Shown here: one piece after another, positions 37,021-46,110 of the stretch
How the letters are laid out: each line of letters starts with the position of its first letter
Position numbering within the stretch: the first letter of the stretch is position 1
Assembly: GCA_003604995.1 (NCBI GenBank)
Contig: QZJD01000005.1
Span: 1 to 64,000, forward strand
Length of the DNA stretch: 64,000 nucleotides
Source: Desulfobulbus sp.
GTDB lineage: Bacteria; Desulfobacterota; Desulfobulbia; Desulfobulbales; Desulfobulbaceae
Reading direction: 5' to 3'
Translations under genes and position numbers: made by a program
The notes under the pieces: model-generated
Database searches by the model: none
Seen by the model: the letters and a program-made list of their open reading frames with translations, nothing else
Told to the model about the DNA's origin: nothing

Positions 37021-39750
37021 TTATAAAACCTCTTTTTTGTCAATGGGTATTTTGATGATGAATTTGGCCCCTTGGCCGGGTACGGATTCGACTTCAATGA
37101 CGCCGTGATGCTTGTCATGGATGATTGCAAATGAGACGGACAGGCCAAGGCCGGTACCTATTCCGACTTCTTTCGTAGTATAGAAGGGATCGAAAATGTG
37201 TTTCTGTACGTCTTCCGGAATGCCCGGCCCGTTGTCTTCAATCTCGATCCGGGCCAGGTTTTCATCCCGTGCCGTCCGCAGAATGAGAAGGGGCTTCCGG
37301 TGACCGCCTCCATCCACCACGGCCTGGACCGCATTCTTGACCAGATTAAGGATAACCTGCTCGATTTCCATGGGTACGCAGGTGACCGGCGGCAGTTCAG
37401 GGTCATACTCCCGCTCAATGGTGAAGTTGAGGATGTCATATTTTTTCTTGAGATCATAATCTGCCCTGGCCAGATTGATGGCACTGTCCAGCAATTCATT
37501 GAGCTGAACGGTCTTCATCTCGCCCTTTTGCGGCCGGCTGAAATCAAGGAGGCTGGTGATGATATTGGAGGCCTTGACCGCGGATTCCCGCATGCCGTTC
37601 AGGAAGTAATCGATTTCCATCCTCCGGAAATATTCATTGACCCGGTTGAGATCGATCCCGCACTCTTCGGCTATTTTGCTATTTTCAGGTCTGCCCGGGT
37701 CCAGAGAGTTTGTTACCACCAGGATCGACTGGAGGATGGCGCTGAGGGGCGTATTGATCTCATGGGCTACGCCCGCGGCGAGCCCGGCGATGGTTGCGAG
37801 TTTTTCCGACTGAAAGAGTTGCTCCTCAAGCTTTTTGCGCTCGGTGATGTCCTTGACCACCAGGACGATGCTGGCCGCCCCGTTGTTTCTGTCCGGGACC
37901 AGGGAGGAGGTGACCAGAAAGGTTTTGCCCAGCTTTTCATGATGGATTTCCCTGGTGTAGGGTTTGAAGTCCTTCAGAGAGTCGGCGACCGGGCAGTCCG
38001 GGCAGACGGCGCTGGATTCATGAAAGACTTCGTGGCAGCGCTTGCCGACGAGACGGTCGCACGCCTCACCGAACTGGCGACAGCCGGGCTCATTGACTTT
38101 GATGATCCGCAGTTCGGAGTCGAGCAGAAAGACGATGTCGGGTATGGAGTGAAAGGTCTGTTCCCATTGGTCTCTGCTTTGCTGCAGGGCAAATTCGTTC
38201 TCCTTGAGGGCGGTGATGTCTTCGACGATTCCCTGAAAATAGCGAATGGTACCGTTTTCATTGCGCTGGACGGTGGTATATCCGCTAACCCATTTGATTT
38301 CCTTTTTTCGGGTAACGATCCGGTAAGGGGAATGCGCGAGAATGTTCTGCCGCGGATTATCCGCGCAGCTCTTGACCTCTATCATGTACGCGGCCAAGTC
38401 GTCCGGGTGGATGAGGTGGGCGTAGGTTACCTGCCGGGAGGTGAATTCCTCGGGCCGGTATCCGAAGACATGGTGTACGTTTTCGGAAACGTAACGAACC
38501 GGCCATTCCTCCCGGTTTTCCCAGATAAAGGCCACCGAACTGCTGCTGTTGATGATGTCATGGGCGCTTTGCAGCTTATGTTCATATTCCTTACGTTGGG
38601 TGATGTCCAGCGCATGGATGACGTACACGGGGTAAAAAAGGTACTCCGCCGCCTGCACAAAGACATCGGCCGGGTAGGTGGTTCCGTCCTTGCGCCGAAA
38701 AGTCGTCTCAAAGCTGATACGGTCCTGAGCGCCCTCGTTCAGGGATGTGACCAGTTGCCTGAAAAGGCTGCCGGGCAGATCCGGGCAGAGGTCCGTGATG
38801 GTTTTCGTCTTTAGCTCCTCGGCGCTGAACTGGATATTTTCTCTTGCGCCGCGATTGGCCTGCAGAAAGCGCAATCTGTCGCGGATGAGGATATAGGTTT
38901 CGTTCAGCGAATCTTCAATGATTTTGCCGAGACTGGCCCTCTGCTTAAGGGCGAGATGCCGGGGGGTGATATCCCGCGCGATGCTCAGAACCAGGTGCCT
39001 GCCCCGGTCAGTGAGCAGCCCCATGCTGACCTCCACCGGAAAGGTCGAGCCGTCTTTGCGGTGATAAACCGATTCGGTGATCACTGACTTCTTATCCGAA
39101 AGTTTTTGCCAGGCGGTCGAGGAGCTTGTGTGCGACCATGTGTCAGGATCGATTTTGCTCATATGCACGCTTGTTAAAGCGTCATAGTCGTATCCCAGGG
39201 CCTCGCAGGACTTCTGGTTGGCGTCGACGATTTTGCCCCGCATGTCTGCCAGGGTAATGGTGTCCGATGCCTTGTCGATGAGCCGGCGGAATTCTTTTTC
39301 TTTTTCGATCAGGGCGCTTTCATACTGCTTTTCTTTGGTAATGTCCCAGAGGACGGTGAAGACGCCGCTGACCATGTTCCGGTCGTCATGGAGGGGGAAG
39401 CGGATAGCCCTGACGATTTTATGACTGGCGCGGGTGGAATAGTATTCTTCATGTTCTGTTGTGCAGCCGGATTCCAGTACTTCCCGTTCACGTTCCTGAT
39501 ACTGGGCCGCCTGATGGCGAGGAAAGAGTATGGAATCGGTCAGGCCGGGAATCTCATTGACCTGTTTGCCGTGGTCTTTGGCAAACGCCTTGTTGCAGCT
39601 GATGTAGACCCCTTGGCAATCCTTGAGAAATACCCGGTGCGGGAGATTGTCCACCAGCTCCCTGTACTGATGCCTGCTGTCGACTCGTACCTGTCGGGGC
39701 AAGGTGCCGTTCTCCTCGTTCTGATCGGGAAATCCGGTTTTTCTATTCAT
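37021..39750 (-). CDS. sensor histidine kinase with five PAS domains
   Basis: A 909-residue soluble kinase without a receiver. Five PAS domains begin near residues 25, 145, 275, 405 and 535. The last carries GKRCHEVFHESSAVCPDCPV, the cysteine motif also present in neighbouring kinases. The histidine is H663 in GVAHEINTPLSAIL, a different HisKA type from the HDFNN group. The ATPase has NLVKNAVQAV, DNGPGIPEDV and [11 protein letters not shown]. Phosphate probably goes to a separate receiver, and the REC-first hybrid kinase and NtrC regulator directly downstream are good candidates. ATG 39750 is the only reasonable start. Confidence 0.88.
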   Translation of the reverse strand: MNRKTGFPDQNEENGTLPRQVRVDSRHQYRELVDNLPHRVFLKDCQGVYISCNKAFAKDHGKQVNEIPGLTDSILFPRHQAAQYQEREREVLESGCTTEHEEYYSTRASHKIVRAIRFPLHDDRNMVSGVFTVLWDITKEKQYESALIEKEKEFRRLIDKASDTITLADMRGKIVDANQKSCEALGYDYDALTSVHMSKIDPDTWSHTSSSTAWQKLSDKKSVITESVYHRKDGSTFPVEVSMGLLTDRGRHLVLSIARDITPRHLALKQRASLGKIIEDSLNETYILIRDRLRFLQANRGARENIQFSAEELKTKTITDLCPDLPGSLFRQLVTSLNEGAQDRISFETTFRRKDGTTYPADVFVQAAEYLFYPVYVIHALDITQRKEYEHKLQSAHDIINSSSSVAFIWENREEWPVRYVSENVHHVFGYRPEEFTSRQVTYAHLIHPDDLAAYMIEVKSCADNPRQNILAHSPYRIVTRKKEIKWVSGYTTVQRNENGTIRYFQGIVEDITALKENEFALQQSRDQWEQTFHSIPDIVFLLDSELRIIKVNEPGCRQFGEACDRLVGKRCHEVFHESSAVCPDCPVADSLKDFKPYTREIHHEKLGKTFLVTSSLVPDRNNGAASIVLVVKDITERKKLEEQLFQSEKLATIAGLAAGVAHEINTPLSAILQSILVVTNSLDPGRPENSKIAEECGIDLNRVNEYFRRMEIDYFLNGMRESAVKASNIITSLLDFSRPQKGEMKTVQLNELLDSAINLARADYDLKKKYDILNFTIEREYDPELPPVTCVPMEIEQVILNLVKNAVQAVVDGGGHRKPLLILRTARDENLARIEIEDNGPGIPEDVQKHIFDPFYTTKEVGIGTGLGLSVSFAIIHDKHHGVIEVESVPGQGAKFIIKIPIDKKEVL

Positions 39751-39933
39751 GCACGTTTCGATGAAAGGGTTGCGGAGGCTCCGGCATGGGACCGGCTTCC
39801 TCTGCCGCCGGGCGGATATCTCCGGTTTTCGGGTTCAGGTCAACCGAAACGTCGTTCGCTGGAGGTAAACAGGAGGATCGGCAAGCGGTTTGACCCGGTT
39901 TCAAATCGTTTTCTTTGCCAATAAGGTCCATTA

Positions 39934-39944
39934 TATACTAGTAT
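39934..39944. promoter_or_regulatory. TATACT box with overlapping ATACTAGTAT palindrome
   Basis: In the divergent gap between the five-PAS kinase and the ABC exporter, a consensus-like -10 TATACT (39934-39939) overlaps a perfect 10-bp palindrome ATACTAGTAT (39935-39944). No good -35 lies at 17 bases. It may be a controlled promoter for the plus-strand exporter. Confidence 0.3.
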
Positions 39945-40039
39945 CGCGGGGAAGGAAAATTTTTAACCGGAGGGAGCGGCGGTACGGACCGGCAGGTATT
40001 TTATGCTCCGGCTCCGTAAGCTCGGGACGCGGCGGCGCT

Positions 40040-41884
40040 GTGAAATCAAAGAAGCACATATTGGCATCGGCAATCAATGCCTGGCTGAAATTGCTGCCCT
40101 GCTTTGCCAGGGCCTGCCGACTGCTCTGGAATACGGCTCCGGGCTGGCTTATTCTCTGGGGAGCGCTACTGCTCGCATCCGGTCTGTTGCCTGTTGCAAC
40201 GGTATATTTAAGTCGCGAGATCGTTGATCGTCTGGCGGCGTCCCTGGGTTCCGGAGCCCATTTTCAAGTCATGCTGCCGGTCATCTGGCCGTTGGCCGCC
40301 CTTGTCGCCATTCAGCTGTTGCTGGTGGCCCTGGGCTCTGCATCGGGCCTGATCCGCATGCAGCTCTCCCAGTTGATACAGGACAGGATTAGTATTCTCA
40401 TCCAGGAGAAGTCCTCTGCCCTTGACCTTTCCTTTTACGACCGGTCCGAGTACTTCGATAAGCTGCACAGGGCGAGAAGTGATGCCGGGTACAGGCCGAT
40501 TGAGCTGATGGAATCCATGGGCACCCTGTTCCGCAACGCCATTACTCTCGCGGCCATGGCCTCCGTGCTGGTGCCCTACAGTATTTTAGCGCCTGTGGCT
40601 CTGCTGATCAGCACGCTTCCGGCGTTGTATGTCGTGCTGGCCCACCGGCTGGCGCAATATTCCTTGAACCTGCGCAATACCGAGCCGCAACGGCGCGCCT
40701 GGTACTGCGAATGGGTTCTTGCCAGCAGGGAGCATGCGGCTGAGATTCGCGTCTTTGACCTCTCCCGGTATTTTCAGATGACATTCGCTGCGCTTCGCCA
40801 CCGTCTCAGAAACGAGTCGTTTGCGCTCTTCAGGTCGCAAACCGTTGCTGAACTCGTTTCATCCTGCTTCGCCATGCTCGTCATGGGACTGGCCATGGGC
40901 TGGATGGTCTGGCGGGCGATTGCGGGAGCCGTGACCATGGGGGATCTGGCTTTTTTTTATCAGGCGTTCCATCAGGGGCAACGACTGCTGCACTCCCTGC
41001 TCAATGATGTGGGGCAGATGTACAGCAGCAGTCTTTTCCTTGCCGATTTTTTTGCCTTTCTCGACCTGGCTCCGCGGATTGTCTCTCCTCTCCGGCCAGT
41101 GGCGCTGCCCCCGCGTCTTGAGGAGGGAATCCGCTTCACTGACGTTTCGTTTTGCTATCCGGATGAACAACGGGCCGTTGTGGAACATTTTAACCTGTTT
41201 ATTCCGGCCAACCGCATTACCGCCCTTGTCGGCGCCAACGGCGCCGGCAAGAGCACCCTGGTCAAGCTTATCTGCCGGCTCTACGACCCTGATCAGGGCA
41301 TGGTGACCATGGATGGAATTGATATCCGGCACGCAGCAATCCCTGACTTGCGCAGGATGGTGAGCGTGCTGTTTCAGGAACCGGTGCGCTACAATCTCAC
41401 CGTTGCCGAAAACATAAGACTCGGCGATCTGACCGTGGCCGAGGATGATCCGGCGATCATGGCGGCGGCCGTGTCCGCGGGGGCGTTGGAGTTCATCGAT
41501 CGTCTGCCGGCAAAGGAAAAAACCGTGCTCGGCCGCTGGTTTCCAGGCAGCACTGATCTCAGCGGCGGCGAGTGGCAACGTCTTGCCCTGGCCCGCTCTT
41601 TTCTGCGCGGATCACCGATCATCGTCCTGGACGAACCAACCAGTGCCATGGATTCATGGAGCGAGGGGGATTGGCTGCAACGTTTCCGGGAGCTGGCCAG
41701 GGGCCGGACCGTTCTTCTCATCACCCACCGGTTCACCACGGCCATGCAGGCGGATGTGATCCAGGTCATGGACAACGGCCGGATCGTGGAAAGCGGCTCC
41801 CATGACGAGCTGTTCGCACGGGGCGGGCGCTATGCCGCCTCCTGGCACAGACAGATGCAGGGGGTGGCGGCTGGGGAAAATTGA
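40040..41884 (+). CDS. ABC exporter (membrane domain fused to ATPase)
   Basis: A 614-residue half-transporter that should work as a homodimer. Six membrane helices span about residues 20-310. The ATPase follows with Walker A GANGAGKST, signature LSGGEWQRLALA, Walker B IIVLDEPTSAMD and switch histidine in LLITHRF. All catalytic residues are present. The start is unclear: GTG 40040 gives a normal N terminus before the first helix, while the frame is open to 39890 with unlikely sequence. A GGAGGG at 39968 has no fitting in-frame start nearby. kdsB lies 81 bases downstream behind its own promoter-like element. A lipid or peptide substrate is possible but cannot be read from the sequence. Confidence 0.82.
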   Translation: MKSKKHILASAINAWLKLLPCFARACRLLWNTAPGWLILWGALLLASGLLPVATVYLSREIVDRLAASLGSGAHFQVMLPVIWPLAALVAIQLLLVALGSASGLIRMQLSQLIQDRISILIQEKSSALDLSFYDRSEYFDKLHRARSDAGYRPIELMESMGTLFRNAITLAAMASVLVPYSILAPVALLISTLPALYVVLAHRLAQYSLNLRNTEPQRRAWYCEWVLASREHAAEIRVFDLSRYFQMTFAALRHRLRNESFALFRSQTVAELVSSCFAMLVMGLAMGWMVWRAIAGAVTMGDLAFFYQAFHQGQRLLHSLLNDVGQMYSSSLFLADFFAFLDLAPRIVSPLRPVALPPRLEEGIRFTDVSFCYPDEQRAVVEHFNLFIPANRITALVGANGAGKSTLVKLICRLYDPDQGMVTMDGIDIRHAAIPDLRRMVSVLFQEPVRYNLTVAENIRLGDLTVAEDDPAIMAAAVSAGALEFIDRLPAKEKTVLGRWFPGSTDLSGGEWQRLALARSFLRGSPIIVLDEPTSAMDSWSEGDWLQRFRELARGRTVLLITHRFTTAMQADVIQVMDNGRIVESGSHDELFARGGRYAASWHRQMQGVAAGEN

Positions 41885-41906
41885 CCAGGGAAGATGTCAT
41901 TGGGCG

Positions 41907-41936
41907 TTGCCAATCTCCATCGGAAAAGAGTATATT
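41907..41936 (+). promoter_or_regulatory. candidate sigma-70 promoter upstream of kdsB
   Basis: TTGCCA (41907-41912) and TATATT (41931-41936) are 18 bases apart, and the kdsB start is 29 bases further on. The box pair is among the better matches in the window. It would let kdsB be expressed independently of the exporter. Confidence 0.45.
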
Positions 41937-41965
41937 CAACATTTTAGTCCCAAAAAGGAATTACC

Positions 41966-42727
41966 ATGCAGACCAGTCCGCCAAAGGTTGTCGCCATTAT
42001 TCCGGCGCGCTATCATTCCAATCGCTTCGAAGGCAAGCCGCTCGCCCGCATCATGGGCAAGCCCATGATTCAGCACGTGGTGGAGCGGGCACGGAAGGTT
42101 GCACTTCTGTCCCGGGTGGTGGTGGCCACCGATGATGAGCGGATCGCCGCAGCCGTGCGTTCTTTCGGAGGCGAGGTGGTTTTGACCCGCAGCGACCACG
42201 CCACCGGCACGGACCGTCTGGCAGAGGCGGCCAGCCTGCTGGATATTGCTGAACAGGACATCATCGTCAACATCCAGGGCGACCAGCCTCTGTTTTCCGC
42301 CGAGATCGTCGGCCAGGTCGCCGGGCCCCTCCTGGACGACCCAGCCCTGCCCATGGCCACCCTGATTTACAAGATCGTCCGCCCCGAGGAAATCGATGAT
42401 CCCAACCATGTGAAGACGGTCTTTGACCGGCACGGCAACGCCCTTTATTTCTCACGGGCCTCCATTCCCTTTCAGCGCAATCCGGAGGAATTGGTGCGGC
42501 CGACCTACTACAAGCATCTCGGCTTTTATGCCTACCGCAAGGGGTTCTTGCTCACATTCGTCGGTCTGCCGGAAGGGGAATGGGAGCGATTCGAGAAACT
42601 GGAGCAGCTCAGGGCGCTGGAATACGGGTACCGGATCCAGGTGGTTCTCACCAATCACGATTCCATTGAGGTCGATACCCCCAGGGATATTGAACGGGTC
42701 GAAGAGGTGCTGGCCGGGAAGGGCTGA
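41966..42727 (+). CDS. kdsB: 3-deoxy-manno-octulosonate cytidylyltransferase
   Basis: KdsB activates KDO as CMP-KDO for the inner core of lipopolysaccharide. The 253-residue length is normal. Marks are the nucleotide-binding start IIPARYHSNRFEGKPL, HATGTDRLAEA, NIQGDQPL and YKHLGFYAYRKGFLL. ATG 41966 follows AAAAAGGAATTACC. It shows that the host builds LPS with KDO. No kdsA, kdsC or kdsD is adjacent, and its neighbours are an exporter and malate dehydrogenase. Confidence 0.95.
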   Translation: MQTSPPKVVAIIPARYHSNRFEGKPLARIMGKPMIQHVVERARKVALLSRVVVATDDERIAAAVRSFGGEVVLTRSDHATGTDRLAEAASLLDIAEQDIIVNIQGDQPLFSAEIVGQVAGPLLDDPALPMATLIYKIVRPEEIDDPNHVKTVFDRHGNALYFSRASIPFQRNPEELVRPTYYKHLGFYAYRKGFLLTFVGLPEGEWERFEKLEQLRALEYGYRIQVVLTNHDSIEVDTPRDIERVEEVLAGKG

Positions 42728-42803
42728 ACGCTTCGCCGAAATAGAAATAACTCATTGAAAATGAAGGAATATTGCAACCGCAACCACACCTTATGAGGCA
42801 ACC

Positions 42804-43730
42804 ATGAAAAAGAAGATAACGATCATCGGCGCCGGCAATGTCGGCGCCACCGCGGCCCACTGGGCGATGAGCAGACGGCTGGGCGACGTGGTCCTCCTTG
42901 ATGTCATGGAAGGCGTGCCCCAGGGCAAGGCCCTGGATCTCTGGCAGGCGGGTCCGTTGGACGGCTTCAGCGGCAGGGTTGTCGGCAGCAATGATTATGC
43001 CGATACCGCCGGTTCCGACGTGGTGATCATCACCGCCGGCCTGGCCAGAAAACCGGGCATGTCGCGGGACGATCTCCTGGCCAAAAACGTGGCCATCGTC
43101 AAGGCCTGCGCCGAGTCGGCGGTCCGTTTTTCCCCCGACTGTTTCATGATCGTGGTGACCAATCCCATCGATGCCATGGTGCACACCGCCTTCAAAGTCA
43201 GCGGGCTGCCCCGGCATCGGATCATCGGCATGGCCGGGGTGCTGGATTCGGCTCGCTACCGGACCTTTCTTGCGGAGGCCATTGGCGTCGCGCCCTGTGA
43301 TGTGAACGCACTGGTCATGGGCATTCACGGCGACAACATGCTGCCGCTGATTCGGCTGGCGAATGTGGGCGGCGTCCCGGTGACGGATCTCCTTTCTCCG
43401 GAAAAAATCGCGGAAATCGTCAAGCGGACCCAGCTGGGCGGCATCGAAATCGTCAACCATCTGAAAACCGGCAGCGCATTTTACACCCCTGGTCTGGCCG
43501 CGGTGGAGATGGCCGAGGCGGTCCTCACCGACAGCCGCAGGGTGATGGCCTGCGCCGCCTACCTGGACGGCGAGTTCGGTATTTCCGGCTATTTCCTCGG
43601 GGTGCCGGTGGTGCTTGGAGAAAAGGGCGTGGAGCGGATCATCGAGTTCAATCTGACCTCCGAAGAACGCGCCGCCCTGGAACAGTCGGTTCAGGCCGTG
43701 GCCGGGCAGATGGCAGCCACCGGGCTGTAA
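42804..43730 (+). CDS. mdh: malate dehydrogenase (LDH-like type)
   Basis: Mdh interconverts malate and oxaloacetate with NAD(H). It has 308 residues and begins with the dinucleotide motif GAGNVG (9-14). The substrate loop carries R82 and R88 in [11 protein letters not shown]. An arginine rather than glutamine at the specificity position points to malate, not lactate. The catalytic histidine is in [11 protein letters not shown] 42804 follows TGAGGCAACC. The CofD-like gene begins 22 bases after its stop, so a shared transcript is likely, linking a TCA-cycle enzyme to a gene family known for control of gluconeogenic growth. Confidence 0.93.
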   Translation: MKKKITIIGAGNVGATAAHWAMSRRLGDVVLLDVMEGVPQGKALDLWQAGPLDGFSGRVVGSNDYADTAGSDVVIITAGLARKPGMSRDDLLAKNVAIVKACAESAVRFSPDCFMIVVTNPIDAMVHTAFKVSGLPRHRIIGMAGVLDSARYRTFLAEAIGVAPCDVNALVMGIHGDNMLPLIRLANVGGVPVTDLLSPEKIAEIVKRTQLGGIEIVNHLKTGSAFYTPGLAAVEMAEAVLTDSRRVMACAAYLDGEFGISGYFLGVPVVLGEKGVERIIEFNLTSEERAALEQSVQAVAGQMAATGL

Positions 43731-43752
43731 TTAGGGCCGGTAGAGGAGAATT

Positions 43753-46110
43753 GTGGTCGAATCCCGCGATCTTCGGCAATGCCTGGAACTGCTGACCAGC
43801 CATGAACTGGCGCCTCTGGATTTCCTTGGAGACGGCAGTCGGCTGGAGAAGATGATCGGCTTGGTCCTGGCGGGTCCGCCCGTGGGCGGTTCCTCGCAAT
43901 TGACCGGACTGTTCCGGGAGACGCGGACCCGCCTCCGGGAGATCGACACCCGGCAGCTCAGGGTGGTAACCCTGGGCGGCGGAACCGGCCTGTCCAACAT
44001 TATCGGCGGCGACTCTCGAAGACCGGATTGGGCTGACGATCCATTCACCGGCCTGAAGGAGATATTTCCCCGGACGACCAGCATCGTCTGCGTCACCGAT
44101 GACGGCGGTTCCACCGGCGAGCTGCTCAAGGAGCTTCCTCTGATAGCCCTGGGCGATCTGCGCCACGTTCTCCTGTCCTCCATCCGCCGGGATCTGCTGC
44201 GCACCGGCTACAACCTGGATGACGACGGAGCGCGACAGGTCGCGTTCCTTCTGCACGGTGTGTTCAACCATCGTTTCGGCGCCGCGCCGGCAACTCCCGA
44301 GCAGATGGCTGTAGAGAGCGGACTCCACGCCCCGGGTATTCCCGCCGGCCTACGCGAGTATCTGACGCGGCTTATTGGTCTGCTTTACAGCGATCCTCGC
44401 CTCAGGCTGACGCTGGCCCATCCCCAGTGCCTCGGCAATCTGCTGCTGGCCGGCGCGATCTTCAACAACATTGATCCCGGCTTGTCCTGCGCCGAAGTGG
44501 CCGATGACCAGGTGCTCCTGCACCGGGCGACCATGAGCGGCCTGGCGGAAATCACCGAACGCATCGGGGCGGCCAGGGGGTCGGTGCTGCCGTGCAGTAC
44601 CTCGCCGGCCCAACTGCAATTTTTGTATGTCAACGGGGTTCTGGTTACCGGTGAGTATAAATCCGGTCACGCCCGGCGCAGTTATCCGGTGGACCGGACC
44701 ATGGTGGAGTTTTTCCGGCCGCCGATCATGCCCGACGAAGTGCAAAACGCCATCCGCGAGGCGGATATCATCGTTTTTGCGCCAGGCAGCCTGTACTCTT
44801 CCATCATTCCGGTTCTGCAGGTCCCGAACCTGCCCGAACTGATTCGGGCGAACAGCCATGCCCTGAAGATCCTGGTGGCCAACATCTGGGTGCAGAAGGG
44901 AGAGACCGACGCAACCCGTGACGCTCCGGAGCGCAAGTTTCATGTTTCCGATTTGATGCGAGCCTATAATCGCAATATTCCGGGCGGGGTGGACGGCCTG
45001 TTTTCCCATATCCTCACCCTGGGGTTGGGCGAGATTCCCGGTTCCATTCTGCAAAGCTATGCCCTGGAGGACAAGGAGCCCATCTATCTCGACCGGCAAC
45101 CCTTGCGGGAGATCGGTTTTGAACCGGTGGAGGCGGCTATTTTTTCAGCGGAACTCCTGCGCCGGCGCCGGGTGATCCAGCATGATCCGGCGGCGGTGGC
45201 CCAGGCGATTCGCACTCTCTGGTGCCTGCGGGAGTTTGATCTGCCGCGCGAAAATTTTTCCGGCAGCGGAGCTCTCGCACCGGTCGCAGTGGTCCAGTCC
45301 CGGACCCGGGAGGATTTCAGCCATCCCTGCCGGAAGCTGCACACCATTCGGGAATGGCTTACCGGCCTGCCGATCCTGGGCGCGGATAACGGAATCGGGA
45401 GCCGGCACCCCCTTGCTGAAAGACGGCGCCAACGGTTGCTGGCTGACCTTCAGGCTGTCCTGTGGCGCCATCCGGACATCCTCCTTGCCCATCTCCGGTT
45501 TGTGCGCGGGATGATTCTGGTGGATCCCGTTCACTGGTCTCGCTGCCAGGAGTGGGACAACGTCTTCTCCTTTTATGCCCCGGAAGACAAGATGATTGTC
45601 CTGCGCGCCGATCAGGCCGAACAGGCCGCCCGCCTGGAAATGGCGTTTCTGGTAGCGCTCGGGCAATCCCTGCTGGGCAACTACGCGGCAGAAAAAGATA
45701 TGCGCCCCATTCGCGAGGGAGGTGAACGGATCGGCAGGATCTATCAGCTCACTCTCCGGCCGCCCGGCGATCGCGTCTGTTTTTTTGAACCAGCGGAACT
45801 TGACACTTATCTCCGGCTTGCTCGCATGCGCCGGTCGGAAACAAATTCACTGTTCTACACGCGTCTGGTCAACGCCGAGGAGGGGTTTACCCCCCCGGGG
45901 CTCCTTTTCGGCCTCTTCTATACCTGGTATCTGGACAATCGCCATGCCTCTCATATAGAATACAAGATGTCCATCATGCGCAATACCGTCTCCGACCTGA
46001 TTCCGGAACAGGTCAAAATCGTCGGCCGCAGGGAAGGACTCATTGATTTTTTCAGGGAAATCGTGTTCCGGCATCAGCGTACATTCCTTGCGCCGGGCCG
46101 ACGGTCATGA
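43753..46110 (+). CDS. YvcK/CofD-like protein with long C-terminal extension
   Basis: A 785-residue protein, about twice the length of usual YvcK or CofD proteins. The CofD-type core (about 68-450) has GGGTG at 75-79, DDGGSTGEL at 116-124, GDLRH at 134-138 and IIVFAPGSLYSSIIPVL. YvcK proteins bind UDP-sugars and are needed for growth on gluconeogenic carbon and for cell shape; CofD transfers lactyl phosphate in F420 synthesis. Residues from about 480 to 785 form a second region I do not recognise, with EMAFLVALGQSLLGNYA and NAEEGFTPPGLLFGLFYTWY. Start GTG 43753 follows GAGGAG. Its stop overlaps the kinase start by 4 bases. CofD-like members of the GAK gene set are another comparison. Confidence 0.75.
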   Translation: MVESRDLRQCLELLTSHELAPLDFLGDGSRLEKMIGLVLAGPPVGGSSQLTGLFRETRTRLREIDTRQLRVVTLGGGTGLSNIIGGDSRRPDWADDPFTGLKEIFPRTTSIVCVTDDGGSTGELLKELPLIALGDLRHVLLSSIRRDLLRTGYNLDDDGARQVAFLLHGVFNHRFGAAPATPEQMAVESGLHAPGIPAGLREYLTRLIGLLYSDPRLRLTLAHPQCLGNLLLAGAIFNNIDPGLSCAEVADDQVLLHRATMSGLAEITERIGAARGSVLPCSTSPAQLQFLYVNGVLVTGEYKSGHARRSYPVDRTMVEFFRPPIMPDEVQNAIREADIIVFAPGSLYSSIIPVLQVPNLPELIRANSHALKILVANIWVQKGETDATRDAPERKFHVSDLMRAYNRNIPGGVDGLFSHILTLGLGEIPGSILQSYALEDKEPIYLDRQPLREIGFEPVEAAIFSAELLRRRRVIQHDPAAVAQAIRTLWCLREFDLPRENFSGSGALAPVAVVQSRTREDFSHPCRKLHTIREWLTGLPILGADNGIGSRHPLAERRRQRLLADLQAVLWRHPDILLAHLRFVRGMILVDPVHWSRCQEWDNVFSFYAPEDKMIVLRADQAEQAARLEMAFLVALGQSLLGNYAAEKDMRPIREGGERIGRIYQLTLRPPGDRVCFFEPAELDTYLRLARMRRSETNSLFYTRLVNAEEGFTPPGLLFGLFYTWYLDNRHASHIEYKMSIMRNTVSDLIPEQVKIVGRREGLIDFFREIVFRHQRTFLAPGRRS

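Noticed and set aside
40003-40227. Small ORF starting at ATG 40003 before the ABC exporter
   Set aside because: It is out of frame with the exporter and overlaps its first membrane helices. The exporter frame keeps a normal hydrophobic N terminus.
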